From positions 1 through 25,492 of the IMG/VR virus record IMGVR_UViG_3300024518_001460: a stretch of 25,492 nucleotides of DNA; one strand, given 5' to 3'. The position numbers and the translations under genes were made by a program. This document shows, in pieces, positions 10,155 through 18,844 of this stretch. This DNA is from a virus. Each line of letters starts with the position of its first letter. The stretch's first letter is position 1. The notes beneath the pieces were generated by a model that did not search any database, was not told where the DNA came from, and was given only the letters and a program-made list of their open reading frames with translations.

Positions 10155-12479
10155 ATGAATGACATAGCCGCCCAAACCGGGACCGTAGAGGAAGTCAAGG
10201 ATCTCGGGACCGGACCAGATGCCGTTGTCAAGCGCTGGGTCATGGAGCTTGATCTTGCCGACAAGCAAGAGAAAGACTGGCGGCACGATGCCGGCGACGT
10301 TTACCAGCGGTATAGGGACGAGAAGGACAGCGGACGGTCAACGTCCGGCTCGCATACAATCCCCGGCTCGTCTTCCCGCCATTCCGCCTCCAACCGCTAC
10401 AACATTCTTTATTCCAACGTACAGACCATCACGCCGGCCCTTTTCGGCGCCTCGCCCTCGCCTGATGTCCGTCGCCGGAACCGCGAGAAAGACAAAACCG
10501 GCGGGGTAATCGCCCAGGTGCTTGAGCGGGCGCTGAGCTACACCATGGACGAAGGCGAGTATGATCGCTTCCTAAAGCTTGGCATCAAGGATCAGCAGCT
10601 GGGTGGGCGCGGTATTTGCAAGATCGTCTACAAGCCGTATTTCCAGTCAACGCAGGACGAGGGCGGGGAAGCCTATGACGACTTGGCATATGAAGAAGTC
10701 GTATGGGAGCATGTGAATTGGCAGGACTTCCGGCGCGGCCCCGGCAGGACGTGGGAAGAGGTAACCTGGATTGCCTTCCGTACTACGATGACGAGGACGC
10801 AACTGGTCAAGGCGTTTGGCGAGAAGATCGGCAATGCGGTTGAGCTGGATTACACGCCTATCGAGTCGCAAGGCAACGATGACGATGAGCTGGACCCGTC
10901 GCTGGCCGATAGCTTCAAGCGAGCCAGGGTGTGGGCGGTTTGGGACAAGGACGAGCGCCAGGTTGTTTTCATCTCGAAGACCTATGATAAATCGCCGCTG
11001 AAGACTGAAGACGACCCGATGGGCCTGAAGGGCTTTTTCCCGATCCCGCGCCCGCTCTATGCGACGGACAACACGGACAGCCTAACGCCGGTCGAGCCTT
11101 ATCGATACTACCGCGAGCAGGCGGAAGAGCTTGACGTGGTGACCAAGCGAATTGCCATGATTGTTGAAGCCTGCAAGGTCGCCGGCATTTATGATAGCCG
11201 CCTGTCTAGCGCAATGCGCGGTCTTCTGGAATCTGGGGAGGCTCGGCTAGAGCCGGCCGAAGACATCCTCACCTTGTCGCAGGTCGGCAGCGGGTTGGAA
11301 AACGCTATCTGGCTATGGCCGGTTGATCGTATCGCAGAAGCACTGGTGCATCTCTACACCCAGCGTGAGGCCATCAAGCAGACCATTTACGAGATTACCG
11401 GCATAGCCGATATCATGCGCGGCTCTACCGCGGCTTCGGAGACGCTCGGCGCGCAGCAGTTGAAGGCGCAATTCGGCACCATGCGGCTGGACGACTCCCG
11501 GGACGAGGTGAAGCGATACGGGCGGGATATGGTGCGCCTGGCGGCCGAGGTTATTTCCGAGCGGTTCCGTCCGGAGACGCTGGAATTGATGACGCAGGTG
11601 GAATTGCCGACTGCCGAGGAAAAGGCGGTGGCGCAACAGCAGGCACAACAGTTGCGGGCACAGCAGCAGCCTATCCCGGAGAAACTCAAAAAGACGCTGA
11701 CCGATCCTACTTGGGACGAGTGCATGGAGGTATTGCGGTCTGACAAACAGCGCACCTATCGGGTTGATATCGAGACGGACGCGACGGTTGCCGGCGACGA
11801 GGCGGCGGACAAGAAGGCCGTTACCGAATTGCTTAGTGGCATTGCCACATTCATCCAACAGGCCGGGCCCGCGGTGAAAGAGGGCTACATTCCGCTTGAG
11901 GCAGCCAAGGCTATTCTAATGACGGCGGTGCGCAAGTTTAAGATGGGCCGCGAGGTTGAATTCGCCCTGGATATGATCGGCGAGGAAGACGATGGGGAAG
12001 AGCAAACGATAGACCCGGCCTTTGCCCAGGCGCAGGAGCAGATGCAAGTCTTGATGGAGCAGAATCAGGAACTGCAGGCGGCCGCACAGCAAGCCGACGC
12101 CCAGGCCGCGCAGGCTCAAGATCAAGCTGCGCAGGCCAATGATGCCGTGACCAGGGCCGGGGCCGATATTGCCCGCGAGCGGAAGATTATCGAGCGCGAG
12201 TTCCAGGTGAAGGTTGACGAGCTGGCCGTGAAGGACCGCGCAATGGCCGTGCGGGAGAAAGAGCTTGCGGCCATGGAGGCGACGGACCCGGCGCTAAAGG
12301 CCGAGATCGAGCGGCAGATCGAGCAAGACAAGCTGGCCCATCAAGCTGAGGAAAAAATGCGCGATAGGCAGGTCGATCTGGTGAAAGCCATCATCAGCAA
12401 ATCCGGTGGCGAGGGCGATATAGAAGCGCTGGCGGACGATGCTTTCCGCGAGGCCACTGAAATACTGGCGGACGAATGA
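10155..12479 (+). CDS. P22-type portal protein with long C-terminal helical domain (774 aa)
   Basis: The portal is the dodecameric ring at the head vertex through which DNA passes. The stretch RYNILYSNVQTITPALFGAS (about 75-100), the segment GIKDQQLGGRGICKIVYKPY and the DVVTKRIAMIVEACKVAGIYDS region match portals of short-tailed phages of the P22/BPP-1 type. Residues about 618-750 are very rich in Q, A, E and K (EQMQVLMEQNQELQAAAQQA and later heptad-like stretches). They should form a long coiled coil, like the helical barrel on the inner side of the P22 portal. GAGG lies 6 bases before the ATG at 10155. It lies between terminase and scaffold, as in many podoviruses. Confidence 0.9.
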   Translation: MNDIAAQTGTVEEVKDLGTGPDAVVKRWVMELDLADKQEKDWRHDAGDVYQRYRDEKDSGRSTSGSHTIPGSSSRHSASNRYNILYSNVQTITPALFGASPSPDVRRRNREKDKTGGVIAQVLERALSYTMDEGEYDRFLKLGIKDQQLGGRGICKIVYKPYFQSTQDEGGEAYDDLAYEEVVWEHVNWQDFRRGPGRTWEEVTWIAFRTTMTRTQLVKAFGEKIGNAVELDYTPIESQGNDDDELDPSLADSFKRARVWAVWDKDERQVVFISKTYDKSPLKTEDDPMGLKGFFPIPRPLYATDNTDSLTPVEPYRYYREQAEELDVVTKRIAMIVEACKVAGIYDSRLSSAMRGLLESGEARLEPAEDILTLSQVGSGLENAIWLWPVDRIAEALVHLYTQREAIKQTIYEITGIADIMRGSTAASETLGAQQLKAQFGTMRLDDSRDEVKRYGRDMVRLAAEVISERFRPETLELMTQVELPTAEEKAVAQQQAQQLRAQQQPIPEKLKKTLTDPTWDECMEVLRSDKQRTYRVDIETDATVAGDEAADKKAVTELLSGIATFIQQAGPAVKEGYIPLEAAKAILMTAVRKFKMGREVEFALDMIGEEDDGEEQTIDPAFAQAQEQMQVLMEQNQELQAAAQQADAQAAQAQDQAAQANDAVTRAGADIARERKIIEREFQVKVDELAVKDRAMAVREKELAAMEATDPALKAEIERQIEQDKLAHQAEEKMRDRQVDLVKAIISKSGGEGDIEALADDAFREATEILADE

Positions 12480-12784
12480 TGCGACTGCCAGACGTACAAT
12501 ACCATGGTGACGAGCTGTTATACCGTCGCGGCGAGCGGGAAGAGCCGCCGCTGCCCACGGCCCGCCTGTGGTCGCAGACGCAGCAGGAGATCGAGGCAAT
12601 CCGCGAGACCGTTGCGAAGGCCGCCGCTGCGCCCCGGGAGCTTGTTTATGGAGAGGACGGCGAGGTTAGCGGCTGTGTTGTCCATTGCGACAATCCAGAT
12701 GGCGACCCATTGCTTGCGGCCCTGACGGCGCCCGTGAGGGTTATCCGTGAGAATGGGCGGATTGTCGGTAGCGAGGCGGCATGA
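12476..12784 (+). CDS. Hypothetical protein after the portal (102 aa)
   Basis: Overlaps the portal stop (ATGATG; either ATG can serve) and overlaps the next gene by ATGA. The N-terminal part is helical (ARLWSQTQQEIEAIRETVAK). The C-terminal part (ELVYGEDGEVSGCVVHCDNP, then VRVIRENGRIVGSEA) reads as two beta-hairpins with Gly-Glu-Val turns, a pattern common in small phage proteins that carry variable annotations. No catalytic motif. It may be a minor virion protein or chaperone for the fibre that follows, inferred from position only. Confidence 0.7.
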   Translation: MMRLPDVQYHGDELLYRRGEREEPPLPTARLWSQTQQEIEAIRETVAKAAAAPRELVYGEDGEVSGCVVHCDNPDGDPLLAALTAPVRVIRENGRIVGSEAA

Positions 12785-14007
12785 CTGTTGAAATTCCCGA
12801 TCTGCCTGAAGCAACGGATCTTGATAGCGCATTCCTGACTGGCTACCAGGGTTCTACGGACGAGCGGTTTCCGGCCACGTTATTCTGGCCTGCTACCACT
12901 CAGACGGTAACGCTGCTGACCGGCAACGATTTCGGCCAGGCACAAACCACCACATTCGCGCCGGCCAGCGCGTCCGATGCTAATGTTTTTGCTCAGACGG
13001 GCAAGGTTACATATTCCGTTTCGGCCGACCAGAGCGGCGCCGGCCATCTTGGCGGGCAGCTTGGCTACGTTGATGTTCTGGACGGCCAGGATTCCGCCCT
13101 CATTCTAGGCATTGAAGGCAAGGTCGATAATGGCACGGGGACCATGGATTTCGGCGTGCCGATGTTGTCGCAAGTCAGCAAAAACGACGGCACAATTACA
13201 ACCTTGCTCATGCAGAGGGGCCAGTTGGTAGAAAACGACGGGACCATTGGGACATATATTGGAAATTCGTCGGTCGTTGATGCCAATGCGGGGGCGATTA
13301 CCACATATTTGGCGCACAGCTTCAGTGTAACGAGCAATGCCGGGACTATTGGCACGCTGGTTGGGTCGCATTTCCCCGATTTGTCCGGTATTTCAAATAT
13401 TACGCTCAAGTATTCGCTCCTGAATCAGGATATAGATGCCCGGCTTGATACTGTTGGCCAAATGGTAAGTGCCAGCCGTCAAGAAGTGGGATCGTCGCAC
13501 CCTGGGCTAGCTGGCAGCCGTTATTATCATCCCTATGGCACAACGGCGATGTCGTCATCAGCCATCGTAGCCAATTTCATGTATGCAATTCTTTTTGAGT
13601 GTCCGCAACGAACGACATTTACTCGTATTGGCGTAGAGGTTACGGCATCCGCTGCAGGCAATGCGCGTCTTGGCATATATAAATTTGTCGATGGTTTTCC
13701 CACGGATTTAGTCGTAGCGGCGGCGGAGATCGACGTGTCCACTACCGGGATTAAGGAACCAACAATTTCGGCGACGTTGGAGGCGGGATTCTATTGCTTG
13801 ACGATTTTCTCTGATGTCACCCCAACGATTGACTGGGTAACCGTGCACGGGGTGGCTGGTAAATTTGGCTCTACCGTAAATGGGATACTTGATTCTTATG
13901 GCGTCCGCAGCCTGGCTTATACAACACTTCCCGCCACATTCGGCGCGTTCTCGCTGGCCAGTTTAAGCGGCACTCAGGTGCCTGATATCTGGTTGCGTGA
14001 GGTGTAG
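12781..14007 (+). CDS. Fibre-like virion protein with 17-residue repeats (408 aa)
   Basis: Residues 118-197 contain a repeated turn, NGTGTM, NDGTITT, NDGTIGT, NAGAITT and NAGTIGT, with the glycines at 120, 137, 154, 171 and 188, exactly 17 apart. This suggests a beta-solenoid shaft. The C-terminal domain (about 245-408; RYYHPYG..., FECPQRTTFTRIGVEVT, AGNARLGIYKFVDGFP, LEAGFYCLTIFSD) resembles the head domain found at the end of many phage tail or head fibres. The N terminus (MTVEIPDLPEATDL) is probably the attachment part. A fibre gene between portal and scaffold is an uncommon place. Receptor binding or head decoration are both possible. Confidence 0.75.
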   Translation: MTVEIPDLPEATDLDSAFLTGYQGSTDERFPATLFWPATTQTVTLLTGNDFGQAQTTTFAPASASDANVFAQTGKVTYSVSADQSGAGHLGGQLGYVDVLDGQDSALILGIEGKVDNGTGTMDFGVPMLSQVSKNDGTITTLLMQRGQLVENDGTIGTYIGNSSVVDANAGAITTYLAHSFSVTSNAGTIGTLVGSHFPDLSGISNITLKYSLLNQDIDARLDTVGQMVSASRQEVGSSHPGLAGSRYYHPYGTTAMSSSAIVANFMYAILFECPQRTTFTRIGVEVTASAAGNARLGIYKFVDGFPTDLVVAAAEIDVSTTGIKEPTISATLEAGFYCLTIFSDVTPTIDWVTVHGVAGKFGSTVNGILDSYGVRSLAYTTLPATFGAFSLASLSGTQVPDIWLREV

Positions 14008-14010
14008 ACG

Positions 14011-14493
14011 ATGGCGCATTTCATCCAGCAGGGAACGGGTCTTTTCTATATCCAGCAGACGGAGCGCCATGCTTACGTCACTATTGGCCATGTGGCCCCT
14101 GTCTCGACGGGCGGCGGCGGCGGAGCAGGGCGATACCGTGGTGGCGCTAGGCGTGCACGGCGTCGTGGCGAGAAAGTCATCTGGCATGACGACTGGGTAA
14201 GGGCGCAAGAGGAACTGACGCGGGTTAAGGCCAAGCCGGAGGAATTGCAGGCGGCTGTTGTCGAGGCCGTCGAGGCGTTGGAAGAGGCCGCGCCCGAATT
14301 GGGTGTTGTCGCCGAGGCGCAGGAGATTATTGCCGAGGCGGGTCGGGAGCTTGACGGCATAGCAGAGCGACTGGCCAGCCTGGAATCGCTTGACGCCATT
14401 CTGCTGGCTTATTTCGCATTGCAGATGGACCGGCAACGGGACTTCCGCCGAGAGCAGGACATTGCCGCGATGTTGGTGCTGGGGATCTTATGA
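14011..14493 (+). CDS. Virion-region hypothetical protein with Gly/Arg linker and coiled coil (160 aa)
   Basis: Three parts are visible: a short N-terminal beta segment (AHFIQQGTGLFYIQQTERHA), a Gly/Arg-rich linker (STGGGGGAGRYRGGARRARR) and a long acidic helix (EELQAAVVEAVEALEEAAPE) likely to be a coiled coil. The basic linker could touch DNA or the negatively charged inner capsid. No family is recognised. It lies just after the fibre-like gene and overlaps the next gene by ATGA. Confidence 0.7.
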   Translation: MAHFIQQGTGLFYIQQTERHAYVTIGHVAPVSTGGGGGAGRYRGGARRARRRGEKVIWHDDWVRAQEELTRVKAKPEELQAAVVEAVEALEEAAPELGVVAEAQEIIAEAGRELDGIAERLASLESLDAILLAYFALQMDRQRDFRREQDIAAMLVLGIL

Positions 14494-14816
14494 GCAAGTA
14501 CAAACAGAATTTTGACAGCATTGCCTGGGCGTCGGACCCAGACGCCCCATTGCCGCGCCGCCGGCGCCCACGGGCATCAAGCTTTCCGAGGCCTGCCATA
14601 GCCAGTGATTATGAGGCCTATGACTGCCCCATCACAGGGCGGACAATCGACGGCCGCCGCGAGCATGAGGCCAACCTTGCCAAGCATGGCTGCCGCATTC
14701 TGGAGCCCGGCGAGCACGAGCAGACCAAGAAAATAGGGCGCTCTCGGATCAATGCGGAGATGGATGCCGCGATTGACAAGGCGGCGGACGCAGTGGCGCA
14801 CGAGTTTGATTTGTGA
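14490..14816 (+). CDS. Small conserved phage protein with a C..H/C pattern (108 aa)
   Basis: After a basic N terminus (LPRRRRPRASS) comes AYDCPITGRTIDGRREHEAN, then LAKHGCRILEPGEHEQ. I recognise the arrangement CPxTGxxIxGRREHxxNLxxHGCRxLEPGE from proteins encoded beside the scaffold/capsid genes of proteobacterial phages. C, H and C could hold zinc. The role is unknown. The last 30 residues form an acidic helix (INAEMDAAIDKAADAVAH). It is followed by a 66-base gap with the scaffold ribosome site. Confidence 0.75.
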   Translation: MSKYKQNFDSIAWASDPDAPLPRRRRPRASSFPRPAIASDYEAYDCPITGRTIDGRREHEANLAKHGCRILEPGEHEQTKKIGRSRINAEMDAAIDKAADAVAHEFDL

Positions 14817-14882
14817 TAAGAAATTGTAAGGCCCGTCGTGAGACGCGCTGATCCCAGTGCCGAAAGGCCAGATGGAGGTACG

Positions 14883-15929
14883 ATGGAACCGGAAGTTTCG
14901 CAAGAAGAGCCGAATCTTGACGAGTTCATGGCCGCCGAGTTTGACAAGCTAGAGGCGGCTGACGAGACGCCAGTAAATCCTGTTGCCGAGACCGAGCCGG
15001 TTATCGGCGAGACAGACGAGATCCCCAAGGAAGCCGCGCCCGACGAGGCAGCGCCCCTGGAGACAGAACCAACCGCCGAGAAAGACGCCGAGGATAGCGA
15101 ACCCGCTGAGGCCATCGCTGCCCCGATGTCGATGTCAGCGGAGGACCGTGAGAAGTTCGACGCGCTGCCACCCGAGAGTCAGAAATGGCTATCGGATCGT
15201 GAGCAACAGCGCGAGGCGGACTATTCGCGGAAAACAACCGAACTCGCGGAACGAGGGAAGAGCTACGACCGGCTGGAACAGGTCATAGCGCCCCGACGTC
15301 CTGGGTTTGCGGTGGACGGGATGGATGATGCAACGGCTGTGAGCCAGTTGTTCGCCCTTTCCGACATGGCAAGCCAGGATCTGTTGGGCTTTACGCGCTA
15401 TCTGTTCAATGCCCGTGGCGTCCCGCTATCCGCTCTCACTGAACCCAGCGCGGGAGACATCCCCGCTGATCCACAAATGATGGCCTTGCAGCAACGTATG
15501 CACGGTCTCGAAAATCATTTAACGCAACAGCAAGCCCAGGCCGAAGATAGGCAGGCCAACGCCAACCAGGCAATCATCGGTGAGTTCGCGGAAAAACACC
15601 CGTACTATGCCGAATTGACCCCGGCCATGGTCCCGCTTATTCCGGTATTGCGCGACCAGCACCCGGAATTGCCGCATCAAGACATTCTCAAGCGGGCCTA
15701 CAACATGGCCGCTGCTGATAATGCCGATGTATCGGCGAAAATCGCGGCTGACAATCGCAAGCAGACCGAGGCGGCGCGGCATGCGCTGGCCAAGAAGCGG
15801 GCGGACGAGGCAAAGAAGGTGGCGGCGGGCAATGTCGCTCCCATCGGCGCAGCGCCGCAGGCAAGGGGCCAGTCTCAAAGCGTGGATGAATTTATCGGGA
15901 ACCTGTACGACGAGGTTGCGAGCGCGTAA
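14883..15929 (+). CDS. Scaffolding-type protein (348 aa)
   Basis: A highly acidic, proline/alanine-rich N terminus (about residues 1-80; ESQ, DEAAPLETEP) is followed by helices (REKFDALPPESQKWLSDREQ and SRKTTELAERGKSYDRLEQV), a long glutamine-rich coil (MMALQQRMHGLENHLTQQQA) and a basic helical tail (ARHALAKKRADEAKKVAAGN). This composition, and its place directly before the major capsid gene, is typical of podoviral scaffolds that guide capsid assembly. The ATG at 14883 is chosen because GGAGGT lies just upstream. A GTG at 14838 would give a longer N terminus but would put that ribosome site inside the gene. Confidence 0.85.
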   Translation: MEPEVSQEEPNLDEFMAAEFDKLEAADETPVNPVAETEPVIGETDEIPKEAAPDEAAPLETEPTAEKDAEDSEPAEAIAAPMSMSAEDREKFDALPPESQKWLSDREQQREADYSRKTTELAERGKSYDRLEQVIAPRRPGFAVDGMDDATAVSQLFALSDMASQDLLGFTRYLFNARGVPLSALTEPSAGDIPADPQMMALQQRMHGLENHLTQQQAQAEDRQANANQAIIGEFAEKHPYYAELTPAMVPLIPVLRDQHPELPHQDILKRAYNMAAADNADVSAKIAADNRKQTEAARHALAKKRADEAKKVAAGNVAPIGAAPQARGQSQSVDEFIGNLYDEVASA

Positions 15930-15947
15930 CAGGAAAGGGCCTGCAAC

Positions 15948-16928
15948 ATGGCTTCCCCTAACAGCTCGTTTACTGAAATCAGTGCCATTACCTACCGGCA
16001 CTTCAAGGATCGGTATCTTGCCGATAACGTGTCCAACCACACCGCCTTGCACCAACGCCTGACCGAGCGTGACCGGGTTGATAAGATCGCGGGCGGCTGG
16101 GAAATCCAAGTGCCACTCGATTACGCCGAAAACGGCACATACCAGCGTTATTCCGGCTATGACACCCTGTCGATTGCGCAGTCGGAAGTCTTCACGGCGG
16201 CCAACTTCGCCTGGAAGCAAATCGCCATCAATGTGGTCGCCTCCGGTCTGGAAATTCGCCAGAACACCGGCAAGGAGGGCCTTATCAAGCTTGTCAAGAA
16301 CAAGCTGAAAAATGCCATGCGGACGGCCGGGAATAACTTCTCGTCCGATCTGTATTCCGATGGCACCGCTGCAAACCAGATTAACGGCATGCAGACGATG
16401 GTGGCGGACGCGGCCGGCGATACGATTGGCGGCATTGACTCCACCAACTTCACCTTCTGGGAGCGCAAGCTGCAATCGGCGGCGGCGCCTCTGCAGGGCG
16501 GCGGCGCGGTTACTGTTGATGCCACGACCATGGAAGACCAAATGATGCTGCCGCTATGGCTGGCGTTGACCCGGAATAACGACATGCCGGATTTGGTGGT
16601 AATGGACGATACCTACTTCACATTTTTCGAGGCCGGACAGACCAGCATCAAGCGGTATACCAACTCGACGGATCTGAACGCGGGCGCGACGTCCTTGAAG
16701 TACAAGGGCGCCGATGTCGTCTACGATTCCTCGGCCGCCGGCATGCCTGATGCGCACGGATATTTCTTGAACACCGACTATTTGGGGATTTGCTGCCATC
16801 GGGACGCCGACTGGACGGAAGTACCCGAGAAAACGTCGGTCAATCAGGATGCCCAGGTTTTGCCGATCATCTGGCAGGGCAATCTGACCTGCTCTAACCG
16901 CTCGCTTCAGGGCGTGATGAAGGCCTAG
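15948..16928 (+). CDS. Major capsid protein (326 aa)
   Basis: Directly after the scaffold, with an AGGAAAGGG ribosome-site stretch. The sequence (SSFTEISAITYRHFKDRYLA, ALHQRLTERDRVDKIAGGWE, YQRYSGYDTLSIAQSEVFTA, FAWKQIAINVVASGLEIRQN, PDLVVMDDTYFTFFEAGQTS) matches the major capsid proteins of short-tailed phages that form an HK97-fold shell. Length is normal for the group and no cleaved prodomain is evident, in line with a separate scaffold. Codon use is strongly GC3-rich and regular, as expected for the most expressed gene. Identification is firm at family level; I cannot name a specific phage match. Confidence 0.9.
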   Translation: MASPNSSFTEISAITYRHFKDRYLADNVSNHTALHQRLTERDRVDKIAGGWEIQVPLDYAENGTYQRYSGYDTLSIAQSEVFTAANFAWKQIAINVVASGLEIRQNTGKEGLIKLVKNKLKNAMRTAGNNFSSDLYSDGTAANQINGMQTMVADAAGDTIGGIDSTNFTFWERKLQSAAAPLQGGGAVTVDATTMEDQMMLPLWLALTRNNDMPDLVVMDDTYFTFFEAGQTSIKRYTNSTDLNAGATSLKYKGADVVYDSSAAGMPDAHGYFLNTDYLGICCHRDADWTEVPEKTSVNQDAQVLPIIWQGNLTCSNRSLQGVMKA

Positions 16929-16947
16929 AAAGAGAAAGGAGCCATTC

Positions 16948-17448
16948 ATGGCTTATCAAGTTACGGATACGGTGATCGGCAATCAGGCGATTGCGACCAC
17001 TTCAACCACGCAATTGCATCCTGTTGGGACAATTGTACGGGCAAAAGATTCGACTTATGGGGAGGGCGAGTTCATCTATCTGATTGGCGTCGCCTCCACC
17101 ATCGTCGGCTCGATTGTCAGCTATACGGACGGCGATACGCTCGTCGGCCAGACTGCCCTTGCTACAACGACCGTTACCAAGGGCGAGCCGCTCGCGGTGG
17201 CGATGTCGGCGAATGTCGCGGCTGCCTACGGCTGGTATCAGATCAGCGGCGTGGCTGTCATGGGCAAGGCCAATACCCTGTCCGTGGCCCCTGACGTCGA
17301 TATTGCGATTGCCTCTGGCCTGGTTATCGCGGCGGCCACCACTAACCGTGTATCTGGCGCGGTCACCAGCATTACGGCATCGGCGAAAACCGATGTCATT
17401 ACGGTGCCGGTTCTGATTGATCGGCCTCGCGGGCCGGGTGTGGCCTAG
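16948..17448 (+). CDS. Capsid decoration/cement-like protein (166 aa)
   Basis: An AAAGGAG ribosome site lies 7 bases before the ATG. The protein is almost wholly beta-strand with Gly, Ala, Thr and Val: GEGEFIYLIGVASTIVGSIV, GEPLAVAMSANVAAAYGWYQ, then VAVMGKANTLSVAPD. This layout (FIYLxGVASTxxGxxV, then AVAMxxVxxxxYGWYQxxG) is that of small proteins encoded just after the major capsid gene in many phages and thought to stabilise the shell. It fits the cement protein position in BPP-1-like phages. Direct evidence of function is not available from sequence. Confidence 0.75.
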   Translation: MAYQVTDTVIGNQAIATTSTTQLHPVGTIVRAKDSTYGEGEFIYLIGVASTIVGSIVSYTDGDTLVGQTALATTTVTKGEPLAVAMSANVAAAYGWYQISGVAVMGKANTLSVAPDVDIAIASGLVIAAATTNRVSGAVTSITASAKTDVITVPVLIDRPRGPGVA

Positions 17449-17458
17449 GAGTAAAGAT

Positions 17459-18844
17459 ATGGCGGCGCCGAAAGACGAAATCATGCAGATGGAGTATCAA
17501 AATCCGCATGCTTCGGCGCCGCTGTTTCTGCCTGTCCTGGTTATGTGCAACACGCCGAACGAGGAAATAAGGCACAACGTCACGACTAATTCGGCGCTTG
17601 ATCTGGAATGGCTCAAGGTCGAGCCGGAGCACGATGGCGTGGCGGTTATGATCGGCGGCGGCGGCTCCGTGGCGGACTACATAGCCGAGATCAAGGATTT
17701 GCAGCACCACGGTGGCGTTGTGTTTGCGATGAACGCGGCTAGCAAGTGGGCGCGGGAACACGGCGTTGACGTTGATTATCAGTGCATCATCGATGCCAAG
17801 GAAGAAACCTCGACTCTGGTAGACCCCGAAGCCAGGGGCCACCTGTTTGGATCGCAATGCCACCCCAAGACCGTGGACGCCGTGCTATGGCCGATTATTT
17901 GGCATGTAGAGTCCGGCAGCATTGAAGACTATTTCCCGCCCGAGAAGGTCGCGCGTGGCGGCTACGCCCTATTGGGCGGTGGCGCGGGCGTTGGCAACAG
18001 CGCGGTGGTCGCAGCCTATGCGCTGGGGTTCCGGGAGTTTCATATATTCGGCTTTGACAGCTCTCACCGTGATGGCAAGTCCCACGCCTACGAGCAGCCA
18101 ATGAATACGTTTATTCCCAATACGCAGGTCAGGTGGGGGGACCGGACATTCACTGCCAGCGTTGCCATGAAGGTGCACGCCGAGCGGTTTCAGGTGACAA
18201 GTCAGAAGCTCAAGCAACTGGGCTGTAATTTCACTCTGTACGGCGACGGCTTGTTACAGACCATGTATCACACCAAACCAGAGAATCTTAGGGAGCGGGA
18301 CAAGTATCAGACCCTATGGCAGTTTGACGCCTACCGAGCGCATTCTCCCGGGCTGCGCTGTGTGCCTGCATTTCTTGAGCAGTGCAGGCCCACTCAGGGC
18401 GATATCGTCATAGATTATGGCTGTGGTAGTGGCAAGGCGTCTGTCGAGCTTGCCCGCCTGGGCCATGATGTTTTTCTGGTTGATTTCACAGATAATTGCC
18501 GGGACGCAGAGGCGGTTGGATTGCCCTTCCTTGAATGGGATTTGAGCCGCGCCCTGCCGGTATCTTCGCCATTTGGCTTTTGCTGCGATGTCATGGAGCA
18601 CATGCCACCCGAGCAGGTGCCCGTCGTGTTGGGCAATATCATGGCCGCGAGCGATGAAGTGTTTTTCCAAATATCCACCATTCCCGACAGCATGGGCGAG
18701 CTGATCGATCATGAACTGCATTTGACGGTCATGCCGCATGAGTGGTGGCGCTCTGCGCTTGATTTCTTTGGCGATATCGCCTGGGAGGACGAGGGCGAGA
18801 TTGCATCAATGTTTCATGTGAAACGGAGGAATACAGATGGTTGA
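17459..18844 (+). CDS. DUF115 (MptE-like)-SAM methyltransferase fusion (461 aa)
   Basis: Residues 60-270 are DUF115/MptE-like: VAVMIGGGGSVADYI, FAMNAASKWAREHGVDVDYQ, then GGGAGVGNSAVVAAYALGFR and HIFGFDSSH. Relatives include a pterin pyrophosphokinase and flagellin glycosyltransferase (Maf) proteins. Residues 305-460 are a class I methyltransferase: VIDYGCGSGKASVELARLGH (motif I), VDF at the acidic end of strand 2, CDVMEHMP and HLTVMPHEWW. Together they suggest transfer and methylation of a sugar-like or nucleotide-linked group on a virion or host surface component. Substrate is unknown. Sitting between decoration and virion genes suggests late expression. Start ATG 17459 has AGGAG upstream. 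Confidence 0.8.
   Translation: MAAPKDEIMQMEYQNPHASAPLFLPVLVMCNTPNEEIRHNVTTNSALDLEWLKVEPEHDGVAVMIGGGGSVADYIAEIKDLQHHGGVVFAMNAASKWAREHGVDVDYQCIIDAKEETSTLVDPEARGHLFGSQCHPKTVDAVLWPIIWHVESGSIEDYFPPEKVARGGYALLGGGAGVGNSAVVAAYALGFREFHIFGFDSSHRDGKSHAYEQPMNTFIPNTQVRWGDRTFTASVAMKVHAERFQVTSQKLKQLGCNFTLYGDGLLQTMYHTKPENLRERDKYQTLWQFDAYRAHSPGLRCVPAFLEQCRPTQGDIVIDYGCGSGKASVELARLGHDVFLVDFTDNCRDAEAVGLPFLEWDLSRALPVSSPFGFCCDVMEHMPPEQVPVVLGNIMAASDEVFFQISTIPDSMGELIDHELHLTVMPHEWWRSALDFFGDIAWEDEGEIASMFHVKRRNTDG

Noticed and set aside
12781-14007. Diversity-generating retroelement target, because the head genes recall BPP-1-like phages
   Set aside because: No reverse transcriptase, no adenine-rich template repeat and no near-identical pair of variable/template segments were found anywhere in the window.
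15519-16541. 340-aa antisense reading frame across scaffold and capsid genes
   Set aside because: It runs across two strongly supported genes, has no ribosome site, and is a normal by-product of GC-rich, GC3-biased coding DNA.
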